From the NCBI RefSeq assembly GCF_020531965.1, contig NZ_JAJAWH010000011.1, forward strand, positions 1 to 64,000: 64,000 nt of DNA, written 5' to 3'. This DNA is from Pseudorhizobium xiangyangii (GTDB lineage Bacteria; Pseudomonadota; Alphaproteobacteria; Rhizobiales; Rhizobiaceae). Made by a program: the position numbers and the translations under genes. Positions 49,893 to 58,445 of this stretch are shown here, piece after piece; within the stretch, counting starts at the first letter, position 1, and each line of letters begins with the position of its first letter. Below the pieces are notes generated by a model, which was not told where the DNA came from, did not search any database, and worked only from the letters and a program-made list of their open reading frames with translations.

Positions 49893-49901
49893 GGTCAACC
49901 T

Positions 49902-50825
49902 GTGACTGTTGCACTTGCTCTCGAGCAGTTGCTCAACGGCCTCCAGCTCGGCGTCATGTTGTTTCTCATGGCTGCCGGGCTGACGCTGATTTTCGGCGTC
50001 ATGGGCCTGATCAACCTCGCTCACGGCTCGCTCTACATGGTGGGCGCCTTCGCCTGCGCTACTGTCGCGGCGGCGACGGGTTCGTTCTGGATCGGACTGG
50101 TCGCCAGTCTCGCTTGCGCCGCGGCGGCCGGTGCGATCATCGAGCTTCTCGTCATCCGTCGGCTCTATGATCGCGATCATCTCGACCAGGTGCTCGCGAC
50201 CTTCGCGCTGATCCTGATATTCTCCGAAGGCACGCGCTGGCTGTTCGGGTCGTTTCCGCTCTATCTCGACATCCCGCCGCTGCTGCAGGGTGCTGTGGCA
50301 CTGCCGGGCGGTGCGCAGTATCCTGTCTACCGGCTGGCGATCATCGCTGCCGGCGCGTTGGTTGCGTTCGGGCTCTATCTGCTGATTGGCAAGACGCGGC
50401 TCGGCATGCGCATCCGGGCGGGTGAAAGCGACCGTGAGATGATCGGCGCGCTGGGGGTCGACATACGCACGCTCTATACGGTCGTCTTCGCGCTCGGCGC
50501 CGCATTGGCGGGCCTGGCCGGTGCCATGGTCGGCGCGCTGCAATCGGTGCAGGTCGGCATGGGCGAGCCTGTACTGATCCTCGCCTTCGTGGTCATCGTC
50601 ATCGGCGGTATCGGCTCGATCAAGGGTGCGCTACTCGGCGCTTTGCTGGTCGGCGTCGTCGATACCATGGGGCGCCTTCTGCTGCCGCAGCTCTTCGGCC
50701 TTTTCGTGCCGCCGTCCCAGGCTGGCATGATCGGCGCCGCTGCCGCCTCCATGCTGATCTATGTGATGATGGCGCTCATACTTGCCGTCAAGCCGCGCGG
50801 GCTTTTCCCCGCCGCTCATATGTGA
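49902..50825 (+). CDS. Branched-chain-type ABC importer permease (LivH-like)
   Basis: The 307-residue product starts with GTG and has about eight helices. Signatures include ALEQLLNGLQLGVMLFLMA, GLINLAHGSLYMVGAF, DQVLATFALILIFSEG, and GKTRLGMRIRAGESDREMIGALG (cytoplasmic coupling region). VVIGGIGSIKGALLGALLVG near the end is the LivH hallmark. It pairs with the LivM-like subunit that begins 16 bases on. Confidence 0.92.
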   Translation: MTVALALEQLLNGLQLGVMLFLMAAGLTLIFGVMGLINLAHGSLYMVGAFACATVAAATGSFWIGLVASLACAAAAGAIIELLVIRRLYDRDHLDQVLATFALILIFSEGTRWLFGSFPLYLDIPPLLQGAVALPGGAQYPVYRLAIIAAGALVAFGLYLLIGKTRLGMRIRAGESDREMIGALGVDIRTLYTVVFALGAALAGLAGAMVGALQSVQVGMGEPVLILAFVVIVIGGIGSIKGALLGALLVGVVDTMGRLLLPQLFGLFVPPSQAGMIGAAAASMLIYVMMALILAVKPRGLFPAAHM

Positions 50826-50841
50826 GGCGACGACAGTGGCA

Positions 50842-51813
50842 ATGACCCGCGAAAACCTCATCAATATCATTTTGGCTGTCCTGCTGCTTGCAGCACCGCT
50901 GGCCGCAAACGCCTTCGGTCAGCCGTTCTATGTGACGCTCGCGACCCGTATCGTCATTCTGGCGCTTGCCGCAACCGGCCTCAATCTGGCGCTCGGTCTT
51001 GGCGGCCTCGTCTCCTTCGGCCATGCGGCCTTCTTCGGCATCGGCGGTTATGCGGCGGGCATCCTCGCCACGCATGGCTTCTCCGGCGACCCGCTTCTGT
51101 TTGGATTTTCGGGCACGAACCAGATGCTGGTCATCTGGCTGGTTGCGATGGTCGTTGCCGGTCTCGTCGGGCTGCTGATCGGTGCGATCAGCCTGCGCAC
51201 CTCCGGCGTCTATTTCATCATGATCACGCTGGCCTTTGCGCAGATGGTCTATTATTTCGCGATCTCCTGGCCGGCCTATGGCGGCGAGGACGGCCTGTCG
51301 ATTCTGGTGCGCAACCAGTTTCCCGGCGTCAACACCATGCGGCCGCTGGGCTTTTTCCTCATCTGCTATGCTGTACTGATGGCGGTGCTCGGTCTCTTCG
51401 TGCTGATCCGTGGCTCGCGCTTCGGTTCCGCACTGCAGGCGGCGCGCCAGAACGAGGTGCGCGTGGCGACCGTCGGCATTGCGCCTTTCCGAATCCGGCT
51501 TACGGCCTTCGCCATCTCGGCAGCGATCACCGGGCTTGCGGGCGCCCTGTTTGCCGATCTCAACCGCTTCGTCAGTCCGTCCATGCTGTCCTGGCACATG
51601 TCCGGCGAACTGATCGTGCTGATCATCCTGGGCGGCGCCGGGCGCCTGTTCGGGCCGCTTGCCGGTGCCACATTGTTCGTGATCATCGAATATGTGCTGG
51701 GCGGGTTGACGGAGCGCTGGCAATTCTTCCTCGGCCTGATCCTGCTCGGCACGGTGCTCTTTGCGCGGGGTGGCCTGCTTGGCCTCTTCGCTGGAAAGGC
51801 CAAGCATGGATAA
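50842..51813 (+). CDS. Branched-chain-type ABC importer permease (LivM-like)
   Basis: The 323-residue product has NLALGLGGLVSFGHAAFFGI, RTSGVYFIMITLAFAQMVYY and ILGGAGRLFGPLAGATLFVI. The coupling helix region is RGSRFGSALQAARQNEVRV. These are LivM traits. The ATG at 50842 is used; a GTG at 50836 is possible, and the longer frame from 50782 overlaps the LivH-like gene without conservation. It overlaps the next ATPase gene by 8 bases. Confidence 0.9.
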   Translation: MTRENLINIILAVLLLAAPLAANAFGQPFYVTLATRIVILALAATGLNLALGLGGLVSFGHAAFFGIGGYAAGILATHGFSGDPLLFGFSGTNQMLVIWLVAMVVAGLVGLLIGAISLRTSGVYFIMITLAFAQMVYYFAISWPAYGGEDGLSILVRNQFPGVNTMRPLGFFLICYAVLMAVLGLFVLIRGSRFGSALQAARQNEVRVATVGIAPFRIRLTAFAISAAITGLAGALFADLNRFVSPSMLSWHMSGELIVLIILGGAGRLFGPLAGATLFVIIEYVLGGLTERWQFFLGLILLGTVLFARGGLLGLFAGKAKHG

Positions 51814-52567
51814 GATCATGGCTGAACCGGTTCTCGAACTGTCCAATCTTTCCAAGGCTTTTGGCGCACTGAGAGCAACCGATGGCGTCTCGCTCGACTT
51901 GCACCCCGGCGAAATCCATGCCCTGATCGGGCCGAATGGCGCCGGCAAGTCGACACTCATCCACCAGATCTGTGGCACGCTCAGGCAGGACACCGGCACG
52001 ATCCGCTTTGCCGGCGAGGATATCGGCGCCCTGAACACCGCCGAACGTGCGCGTCGCGGCCTTGGACGCACCTTTCAGGTTTCCTCCCTGGCGCCTGACT
52101 TCTCGGCGCTGCGCAATGTCATGCTGGCGGTGCAGGCGCAGGAGGGTTCGAGCTTCCGGTTCTTCAAGCCGGTGATGCGCGACGTTGGCCTGATTGACCG
52201 GTCGATGGCCATGCTGGAACGGGTCGGCCTCAAGGACCGCGCGCGCATTCCGGCCGCTGAACTTTCTCATGGCGAGCGCCGGCAGCTGGAGATCGCCATT
52301 GCGCTGGCGCTGGATTCGAAGGCCTTCCTGCTCGACGAACCCATGGCAGGCATGGGACCGGAAGGTTCCAAGACGTTGACGGGCTTCCTCGATGGCCTGC
52401 GTCAGGAGGCACCGATCCTGCTCGTGGAGCACGACATGGATGCGGTCTTCGCGCTGGCGGACCGGATTTCGGTGCTGGTCTACGGCAAGGTAATCGCCAC
52501 CGGCACGGTGGACGAGATCCGCCGCGACCCGGCCGTGCGCACCGCCTATCTCGGAGATCACCCCTGA
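51806..52567 (+). CDS. Branched-chain-type ABC importer ATPase (LivG-like)
   Basis: The 253-residue ATPase has Walker A GPNGAGKSTLIHQICG, signature LSHGERRQLEIAIALA, Walker B AFLLDEPMAGMGPEG and a switch His in LLVEHDMDAVFALADRI. The LSHGE form is typical of LivG. It overlaps the LivM-like gene by 8 bases and the LivF-like gene by 1 base (TGATG), so the subunits are made in coupled amounts. Confidence 0.93.
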   Translation: MDKIMAEPVLELSNLSKAFGALRATDGVSLDLHPGEIHALIGPNGAGKSTLIHQICGTLRQDTGTIRFAGEDIGALNTAERARRGLGRTFQVSSLAPDFSALRNVMLAVQAQEGSSFRFFKPVMRDVGLIDRSMAMLERVGLKDRARIPAAELSHGERRQLEIAIALALDSKAFLLDEPMAGMGPEGSKTLTGFLDGLRQEAPILLVEHDMDAVFALADRISVLVYGKVIATGTVDEIRRDPAVRTAYLGDHP

Positions 52568-53250
52568 TGCTGCTCGACGTTTCGAAGATCGAAGCCTTCT
52601 ACGGTGCGAGCCAGGCCTTGTTCGGCGTGGATATCTCCGTCGCTGAAGGTGAGGCTGTAGCCCTGATGGGGCGCAACGGCATGGGCAAGTCCACGACCAT
52701 CCGGGCGATCTGCAACCTCAATCCGCCGCGCGCGGGCTCGGTTCGGCTTGCCGGAACCGATCTCAAGGGAAAGCCGTCGCACCGGGTCGCCAAGCTCGGC
52801 ATTGGACTGGTACCGGAAGGGCGGCGCTGCTTCCCGAACCTGACGGTACACGAAAACCTCGTGGCGGCCGCGCGCCTCGGCGAATGGACGCTTGCGCGCG
52901 TCAACGCGCTATTCCCGCGCCTGGCAGAGCGTCATGCGCAGATGGCCCGCTCGCTTTCCGGCGGCGAACAGCAGATGCTGGCGATTGGCCGTGCCCTGAT
53001 GACCAATCCCCGGCTTCTCATTCTCGACGAGGCGACCGAAGGTCTGGCGCCGGTCATCCGGCAGGATATCTGGGCGGCGATCCGCACGCTGAAGGCGGAA
53101 GGGCTTTCGATCCTCGTGGTCGACAAGACGCTGTCGGAGTTGCTGCCGGTGGCGGATCGCTGCGTGATTCTGGAGAACGGCCGCAGCGTCTGGAGCGGGG
53201 CTCCAGCCGGGCTTACGGCCGATATCCAGGATCGTTATCTCGGCGTCTGA
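52567..53250 (+). CDS. Branched-chain-type ABC importer ATPase (LivF-like)
   Basis: The 227-residue ATPase has Walker A GRNGMGKSTTIRAICNL, LVPEGRRCFPNLTVHENL, signature LSGGEQQMLAIGRALM, and Walker B LLILDEATEGLAPVI. The EGRRCFPNLTV segment is the LivF mark. It ends the plus-strand operon and runs 16 bases into the end of the convergent FadB-like gene, so the two operons share a terminal overlap and no room for a separate terminator. Confidence 0.93.
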   Translation: MLLDVSKIEAFYGASQALFGVDISVAEGEAVALMGRNGMGKSTTIRAICNLNPPRAGSVRLAGTDLKGKPSHRVAKLGIGLVPEGRRCFPNLTVHENLVAAARLGEWTLARVNALFPRLAERHAQMARSLSGGEQQMLAIGRALMTNPRLLILDEATEGLAPVIRQDIWAAIRTLKAEGLSILVVDKTLSELLPVADRCVILENGRSVWSGAPAGLTADIQDRYLGV

Positions 53251-55211
53251 GCCGCGAACATCGGCCCACCCTTTTGGGCCGGGAAGCCGTAGCCGTTGAT
53301 CATCACCAGGTCGATATCGCTCTCGCGTGACGCGATATCTTCATCGAGCAACCTGCGTCCCTCATAAGACATCGCGGCAAGCAGGCGCTTGACGATCTCT
53401 TCGGCGGTGAAGCTGCAGGGTGTGATGCCCTTTTCCGCCCGGCAGTTTTCGATGAACGCGGTCACCTCCGGATCGAGCTGCCGTTTGCCATCCGGATTGT
53501 AGGCATACCAGCCACGGCCTGCCTTCTGACCGAGACGGCCCGCTTCGCAGAGACGATCGGCAATCTCGACATAGCGCTCGGATGGATTACGGCCTGCGGC
53601 CTGGCGTTTGCGGCGCGCCCAGGCGATCTCCAGTCCCGCCATGTCGTAAACGGCAAAGAGCCCCATCGGAAAGCCATAGCTTTCCAAGGCTGCATCGATC
53701 TCATGGGGGAGCGCGCCGTCCTCCAGCAGGAATTCCGCCTCGCGGCGATAAGCCGAAAAGATCCGGTTGCCGATGAAGCCTTCGGTGACGCCGGTGACGA
53801 CCGCGAGCTTGCGCAGCTTTTTCGCCACTGCAAGCCCGGTGGCGAGCACGTCCGGCGCTGTCTTGCCGCAACGCACCACCTCCAGAAGCCGCATGACATG
53901 CGCCGGCGAGAAGAAATGCAGGCCGAGCACGCGTTCGGGATGCAGGGTCGAGGCAGCGATCTCGTCGGGGTTCAGATAGCTCGTGTTGGTCGCCAGCACG
54001 GCGTCAGGGCGCAGCACGCGGTCGAGCCGGCGGAACAGGTCGACCTTGACGTCCAGATCGTCGAACACCGCCTCTATGACGAGATCGGAGGGGGCTAGAT
54101 CCAGATCCTGGGCCGTCACAGAAAGCCGCGTAGTCTGTGCCTCGAACCCGGCCTGGTCCAGCCGGCCGGAAGACAGGTTTCGCTCCAGAAGAGCGATAAT
54201 GCCTTGGCGGCCTCTTTCTGCGGCCTCGCCCGTCTGGTCGAGGCCGATCACCCGATAGCCTGCGCCGAGTGCGGCGACTGCTATGCCGCTTCCCATCAGG
54301 CCGAGACCGCAGATGCCGATCGTCTCGACGGGGCGCGGCTCGATACCATCGAGGCCTTCGACCTTGGACGCCTGCCGCTCGGCAAAGAAGACATGCCGCA
54401 ATGCCGCGGCTTGCTCGCTGTCGCGCAGTCGCAGGAATGTGTCGCGCTCGTCCGCCAGACCTTCAGCGATGGCCCGCGTGGCCATCTCGACCAGTCGGAT
54501 GGCTTCGGAGGGCGCTTGCTGACCACGCACCTTCTTCAGAATTTTCGACCGGGCTTTCTCGACATCGGTGGGTTCGGCAGAAGGCACGGCAAGCGATCCG
54601 GTACGTCGAAGATCGTGGCCCGCCAGCGCTGTCGCTGCGGCAATTGCGGTCTCTATCAGATCTGCCTTGGACACCGCATCGATGATGCCGAGGGAAGACG
54701 CCTCCGCGGCCTTCACGCTGCGGCCGCTGCCGATGAGATCGATTGCCGCGGGAATGCCTGCCAGCCGCGGCAATCGTTGTGTGCCGCCGGCGCCGGGGAC
54801 GATGCCGAGCTTCACTTCCGGCAGGCCCATCTGCGCGACGGGTGCCGCGATGCGGTGATGGCAAGCGAGCGCCAGTTCCAGTCCGCCGCCGAGGGCCGCG
54901 CCATTGATGGCCGCGGCGACCGGCTTTGCAAAGACTTCGATACGCTCGATCACAGTAGGCAATATCGGATCGACCGACGGCTTGCCGAATTCCCTGATGT
55001 CAGCCCCGCCGATGAAGGTTTTTCCGGCGCCGGTGATAACCATTGCCCGAATTTCGACCGATCTTTCCACTTGGTCGAGCGCTGCCATCAGGCCGGCGCG
55101 GACATCGGCCGAGAGTGCATTGACCGGTGGGTTGTCTATGGTGACCAGCAGCACGGCCTGCCGCAGTTCACCGCGGACGCTGCCGGAAAAGGCGAGAGAA
55201 CCACCGCTCAT
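53235..55211 (-). CDS. FadB-like bifunctional enoyl-CoA hydratase / 3-hydroxyacyl-CoA dehydrogenase
   Basis: The 658-residue product has an N-terminal crotonase domain (about 1-190) with GAGKTFIGGADIREFG and NGAALGGGLELALACHHR. Its 3-hydroxyacyl-CoA dehydrogenase half has GICGLGLMGSGIAVAALGAGYR (NAD fold, about 293-314), TNTSYLNPDEIA and GLHFFSPAHVMRLLEVV. It hydrates and oxidises ring-derived or linear acyl-CoA in the lower anthranilate route. It is the last gene of the minus-strand operon, 4 bases from the Rid gene. Confidence 0.93.
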   Translation of the reverse strand: MSGGSLAFSGSVRGELRQAVLLVTIDNPPVNALSADVRAGLMAALDQVERSVEIRAMVITGAGKTFIGGADIREFGKPSVDPILPTVIERIEVFAKPVAAAINGAALGGGLELALACHHRIAAPVAQMGLPEVKLGIVPGAGGTQRLPRLAGIPAAIDLIGSGRSVKAAEASSLGIIDAVSKADLIETAIAAATALAGHDLRRTGSLAVPSAEPTDVEKARSKILKKVRGQQAPSEAIRLVEMATRAIAEGLADERDTFLRLRDSEQAAALRHVFFAERQASKVEGLDGIEPRPVETIGICGLGLMGSGIAVAALGAGYRVIGLDQTGEAAERGRQGIIALLERNLSSGRLDQAGFEAQTTRLSVTAQDLDLAPSDLVIEAVFDDLDVKVDLFRRLDRVLRPDAVLATNTSYLNPDEIAASTLHPERVLGLHFFSPAHVMRLLEVVRCGKTAPDVLATGLAVAKKLRKLAVVTGVTEGFIGNRIFSAYRREAEFLLEDGALPHEIDAALESYGFPMGLFAVYDMAGLEIAWARRKRQAAGRNPSERYVEIADRLCEAGRLGQKAGRGWYAYNPDGKRQLDPEVTAFIENCRAEKGITPCSFTAEEIVKRLLAAMSYEGRRLLDEDIASRESDIDLVMINGYGFPAQKGGPMFAAQTPR

Positions 55212-55215
55212 GTCT

Positions 55216-55611
55216 CTACTCCGGCACCACGGCGATGGCCTGGATCTCGATCTTGGCCCGATCCTCGATCAGGGCCACCACCTGCATGGCGGCCATGGCT
55301 GGATAATTCCGCCCCACCACCTCGCGGTAGGCCTGGCCGATGCCCTTCAGGTTGCCGAGATATTCGCTCTTGCTGGTGAAATACCAGGTCATGGTGGTGA
55401 TGTGCTCGGGCCCGGCGCCGGCCGCCGACAGAATGGCGACGACGTTCTTCAGCGTTTGGCGCACCTGTTCGACGAAATCGTCGGTCTCGAATTCGCACTG
55501 GCCGTTCCAGCCGATCTGGCCGCCGACATAGATCTGCCGGCCTCGTGCGGCCACGCCGTTCGAATAGCCGATCGGCTTCGCCCAACCTTCGGGCTGAAGG
55601 ATGTCATGCAT
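55216..55611 (-). CDS. Rid (YjgF/YER057c/UK114)-family protein lacking the catalytic arginine
   Basis: The 131-residue product has the Rid fold and length: [37 protein letters not shown] and [12 protein letters not shown] at the end. In canonical RidA the segment NYPARS holds the arginine that binds the substrate carboxylate. Here the same place reads NYPAMA, with Met 106. That puts it outside the RidA enamine deaminases, nearer Rid4-7 type subgroups. It overlaps the acyl-CoA dehydrogenase gene by 8 bases, so it is a real operon member. A role on an amino- or imino-CoA intermediate is possible but unproven. Confidence 0.9.
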   Translation of the reverse strand: MHDILQPEGWAKPIGYSNGVAARGRQIYVGGQIGWNGQCEFETDDFVEQVRQTLKNVVAILSAAGAGPEHITTMTWYFTSKSEYLGNLKGIGQAYREVVGRNYPAMAAMQVVALIEDRAKIEIQAIAVVPE

Positions 55612-56803
55612 ACGTCTTCTCCGGAGGCGCGGCCTTCAGGAGCTCGCGCGCGATGATGAGTTTCTGGACTTCGGTGGCGCCCTCGTAGATCCGCAACGCC
55701 CGGATCTCGCGGTAGAGTCTTTCGACGATCTCGCCACGCTTCACGCCGCGTCCGCCGAACATCTGCACGGCGCGGTCGATTACCGATTGGGCGGTCTCGG
55801 TCGCAGTCATCTTGGCCATGGCGGCTTCCTTGGTGGTCGGCAAGCCCTGCACGTCGCGGCGCCAGGCCGCGCGGTAGGTGAGGAGCGCGGCCGCATCGAT
55901 TCCGGTCGCCATGTCGCCGAAGGCGGCCTGGGTAAGTTGCAGGTCGGACAGGTGATTGCCGAACATTCTTCGTGCCTTGGCATGGGCGAGTGCCTCGTCC
56001 AGCGCCCGGCGGGCGAAGCCGAGCGCGGCGGCGGCGACGGATGCGCGGAAAATGTCGAGCGTGCGCATGGCGATCTTGAAGCCTTCACCGGGGCTGCCGA
56101 GGAGCCGGTTAGCGGGAATGCGGCAGTTGTCGAAGCGGATGGTTGCGAGCGGATGCGGTGCGATCACATCGATTCGCTCGGCAATTGAGAAGCCGGGGTC
56201 GTCGGCGTAAACGACGAAAGTGGAGACGCCGCGGGTGCCCGGCGCCTCTCCGGTGCGGGCGAAGACCGTGTAGACGTCAGCGATACCGCCGTTTGAAATC
56301 CACGTCTTCTCGCCGTCGAGTACGTAAGTGTCGCCATCGCGCCGGGCGGCGCAGGCCATGGCTGCAACATCCGAGCCGGCTTCCTTTTCGGAAAGCGCAA
56401 AGGCAGCGATCCATTCGCCGGACCGGGCTTTGGGCAGCACGGTGTCGCGGAGTTCCTGCGAGCCGGAAAGGCCGATCGCGCCGGTGCCGAGTCCCTGCAT
56501 GGCAAAGGCGAAGTCGGCAAGTCCGTCATGCCAGGCCAGCGTCTCACGCGTCAGGCAGACGGCGCGGCTGTCGATCGGTTGGCTGCCGCCTGCGCCGGTC
56601 GCCGCGTCCAGCAGACCGGCCCCGCCGAGTGAGCGAACGAGAGCACGGCAGGCACGGTCGGTATCGGCATGGTCGATGCCGTAAAGGGCGCTGGATGCGG
56701 CATAGGCATCGAGCTTTATAGTGAGTGCCCGGTGGCTCTCGTCGAAGAATGGCCAGTCGATGTGCTCGCGGGCGGGGCCGGCAAGCATGGTGGGATCAGC
56801 CAT
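55604..56803 (-). CDS. Acyl-CoA dehydrogenase
   Basis: The 399-residue flavoprotein has [20 protein letters not shown] and [20 protein letters not shown] (acyl-CoA binding), with [18 protein letters not shown] at the C-terminus, where the family's FAD/base residues lie. It oxidises a saturated acyl-CoA, here probably a cyclohexane- or ring-derived acyl-CoA in the lower pathway. The ATG at 56803 follows 1 base after the enoyl-CoA hydratase gene; a frame start at 56911 lies inside that gene and is rejected. Confidence 0.92.
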   Translation of the reverse strand: MADPTMLAGPAREHIDWPFFDESHRALTIKLDAYAASSALYGIDHADTDRACRALVRSLGGAGLLDAATGAGGSQPIDSRAVCLTRETLAWHDGLADFAFAMQGLGTGAIGLSGSQELRDTVLPKARSGEWIAAFALSEKEAGSDVAAMACAARRDGDTYVLDGEKTWISNGGIADVYTVFARTGEAPGTRGVSTFVVYADDPGFSIAERIDVIAPHPLATIRFDNCRIPANRLLGSPGEGFKIAMRTLDIFRASVAAAALGFARRALDEALAHAKARRMFGNHLSDLQLTQAAFGDMATGIDAAALLTYRAAWRRDVQGLPTTKEAAMAKMTATETAQSVIDRAVQMFGGRGVKRGEIVERLYREIRALRIYEGATEVQKLIIARELLKAAPPEKTYA

Positions 56804-56804
56804 C

Positions 56805-57650
56805 TCAATCCCCCTCGAAGACCGGCTTGCGCTTCTCCGCAAAGGCTTCGAAGGCGCGGCGGAAATCCTTCGTCGCCATGCAGACGGCCTGTGCCTGGGC
56901 TTCCGACTCAATCATCTCGTCGATGCCCATTGCCCATTCCTGGTTCAGCATGGTCTTTGTCATTGTGTGGGCGAACCAAGGGCCATCGGCCAGCGAATGC
57001 GCCAACTTCAGCGCCTCTCCCTCGACCGTGTCTGCGGTATGCAGGGCGTTGAAGAAGCCCCAGGCATGGCCCTCGGCGGCGCTCATGGAGCGGCCGGTGA
57101 AGAGCAGTTCGGCGGCGCGGCCCTGGCCTATGATGCGCGGCAGGATTCCGCAGGCCCCCATGTCCGCACCGGAAAGGCCGACCCGGGTGAAGAGGAAGGC
57201 GGTCTTGGCTTCCGGGGTTGCGAGCCGAATGTCGGAGGCCATGGCGAGGATTGCGCCGGCACCGACGCAGATGCCATCAACGGCAGCAACGATAGGCTGC
57301 GGGCATTTTTTCATCGCCTTGACGAGGTCGCCAGTCATGCGCGTAAAAGCCAGGAGATCCGGCATGGCCATCTTGGTCAATGGCTCGATAATTTCGAACA
57401 CGTCGCCGCCAGAGGAAAAATTGCCGCCGGCACCGGCCAGAACGACGGCACGGATATCCGACGCATACGCGAGGTCACGGAAAAGGTCGCGCAGCTCCGC
57501 ATAGCTTTCGAAAGTAAGCGGATTTTTACGTTCCGGGCGATCGAGGCAGATAGTGGCGACCCGGCCGTCGTCGCTCACCTTCCAGAGAAAATGCCGAGCC
57601 TGATAGTCCTTGAACGGGCGCAGGTGTCCTGCCATCGAAACCGTGCTCAT
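56805..57650 (-). CDS. Enoyl-CoA hydratase/isomerase
   Basis: The 281-residue crotonase has [15 protein letters not shown] (first oxyanion loop) and [20 protein letters not shown], followed by [18 protein letters not shown] where the catalytic acid usually sits (Asp in GADMG). It belongs to the lower anthranilate pathway. The start at 57650 overlaps the SDR stop by 4 bases (ATGA), and the stop is 1 base from the acyl-CoA dehydrogenase start, so the genes are tightly coupled. Confidence 0.9.
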   Translation of the reverse strand: MSTVSMAGHLRPFKDYQARHFLWKVSDDGRVATICLDRPERKNPLTFESYAELRDLFRDLAYASDIRAVVLAGAGGNFSSGGDVFEIIEPLTKMAMPDLLAFTRMTGDLVKAMKKCPQPIVAAVDGICVGAGAILAMASDIRLATPEAKTAFLFTRVGLSGADMGACGILPRIIGQGRAAELLFTGRSMSAAEGHAWGFFNALHTADTVEGEALKLAHSLADGPWFAHTMTKTMLNQEWAMGIDEMIESEAQAQAVCMATKDFRRAFEAFAEKRKPVFEGD

Positions 57651-58435
57651 CCCGTCAATACCTCCCCGCCGGCGATCGCGATCGCCTGGCCATTGATTGA
57701 ACCCGCTGCCGACGATGCGAGCCACAGCACTGTGTCGGCTACCTCCTCCGGGGTAATGAGCCGCCCCTGCGGATTGCTCTTCGTGAATTCTCTGGATGCT
57801 TCTTCGCGGCTTCGACCGGTCTTTGCCATGATCGTCTCGATCGCTGTGGCGATCAGCGGCGTGTCGGTGAAGCCGGGGCAGACCGCATTCACGGTAATGC
57901 CGGTTCTGGCCAGCTCGACGGCCAGCGAGCGCGTCAACCCGACAACCCCATGTTTTGCCGCCGTATAGGCGGAAACGTAAGCGTAGCCAGTGAGGCCGGC
58001 AGTGGAGGCGATATTGATGATGCGGGCGCCTGCGCCGTGAGCCCTTAGGTCAGGCAACACGGCCTGTGTGACGAGGAAAACGCCGGTGAGGTCGACGGTG
58101 AGGACGCGGTTCCACGTTGTGAGCGACGTTTTTTCGAACGGTGCGCTCGGTGCCTCACCGGCATTGTTGACAAGGATGTTGATCGGGCCGAAGGCCGAAT
58201 GTGCGGTCTTTACACCGTTATCGATTGCGATCTCGTCGGTCACGTCGAAGCCATCGGCAACGCAGGTGAGGGGTCCGAGCTTCGTGGCGAGTGCCTCCAG
58301 TGGCGCTGCCCGCCTGCCGGCAAGGGTCACACGCGCACCCGCCTCAACCAGCGCCGTTGCAATTGCAGTGCCGATGCCGCTGCCGGCTCCGGTGACGAGT
58401 GCGTGGCGCCCTTCAAACTTTCGCGAACTGTTCAT
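57647..58435 (-). CDS. Short-chain dehydrogenase/reductase (3-hydroxyacyl-CoA dehydrogenase-like)
   Basis: The 262-residue SDR has [15 protein letters not shown] (NAD(P) loop), [11 protein letters not shown], a Ser in [13 protein letters not shown], and [20 protein letters not shown] with the Tyr/Lys pair. The ATG at 58435 is 10 bases after the monooxygenase stop; an in-frame start at 58522 lies within that gene and is rejected. It probably reduces or oxidises the 5-oxo group of a ring-derived CoA ester. Confidence 0.9.
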   Translation of the reverse strand: MNSSRKFEGRHALVTGAGSGIGTAIATALVEAGARVTLAGRRAAPLEALATKLGPLTCVADGFDVTDEIAIDNGVKTAHSAFGPINILVNNAGEAPSAPFEKTSLTTWNRVLTVDLTGVFLVTQAVLPDLRAHGAGARIINIASTAGLTGYAYVSAYTAAKHGVVGLTRSLAVELARTGITVNAVCPGFTDTPLIATAIETIMAKTGRSREEASREFTKSNPQGRLITPEEVADTVLWLASSAAGSINGQAIAIAGGEVLTG

Positions 58436-58445
58436 CTGCCGGTTC

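Noticed and set aside
48714-50543. 609-codon antisense frame over the importer genes
   Set aside because: It overlaps a clear binding-protein gene and a LivH-like permease and has low-complexity, Arg/Glu/Gln-rich content typical of shadow frames.
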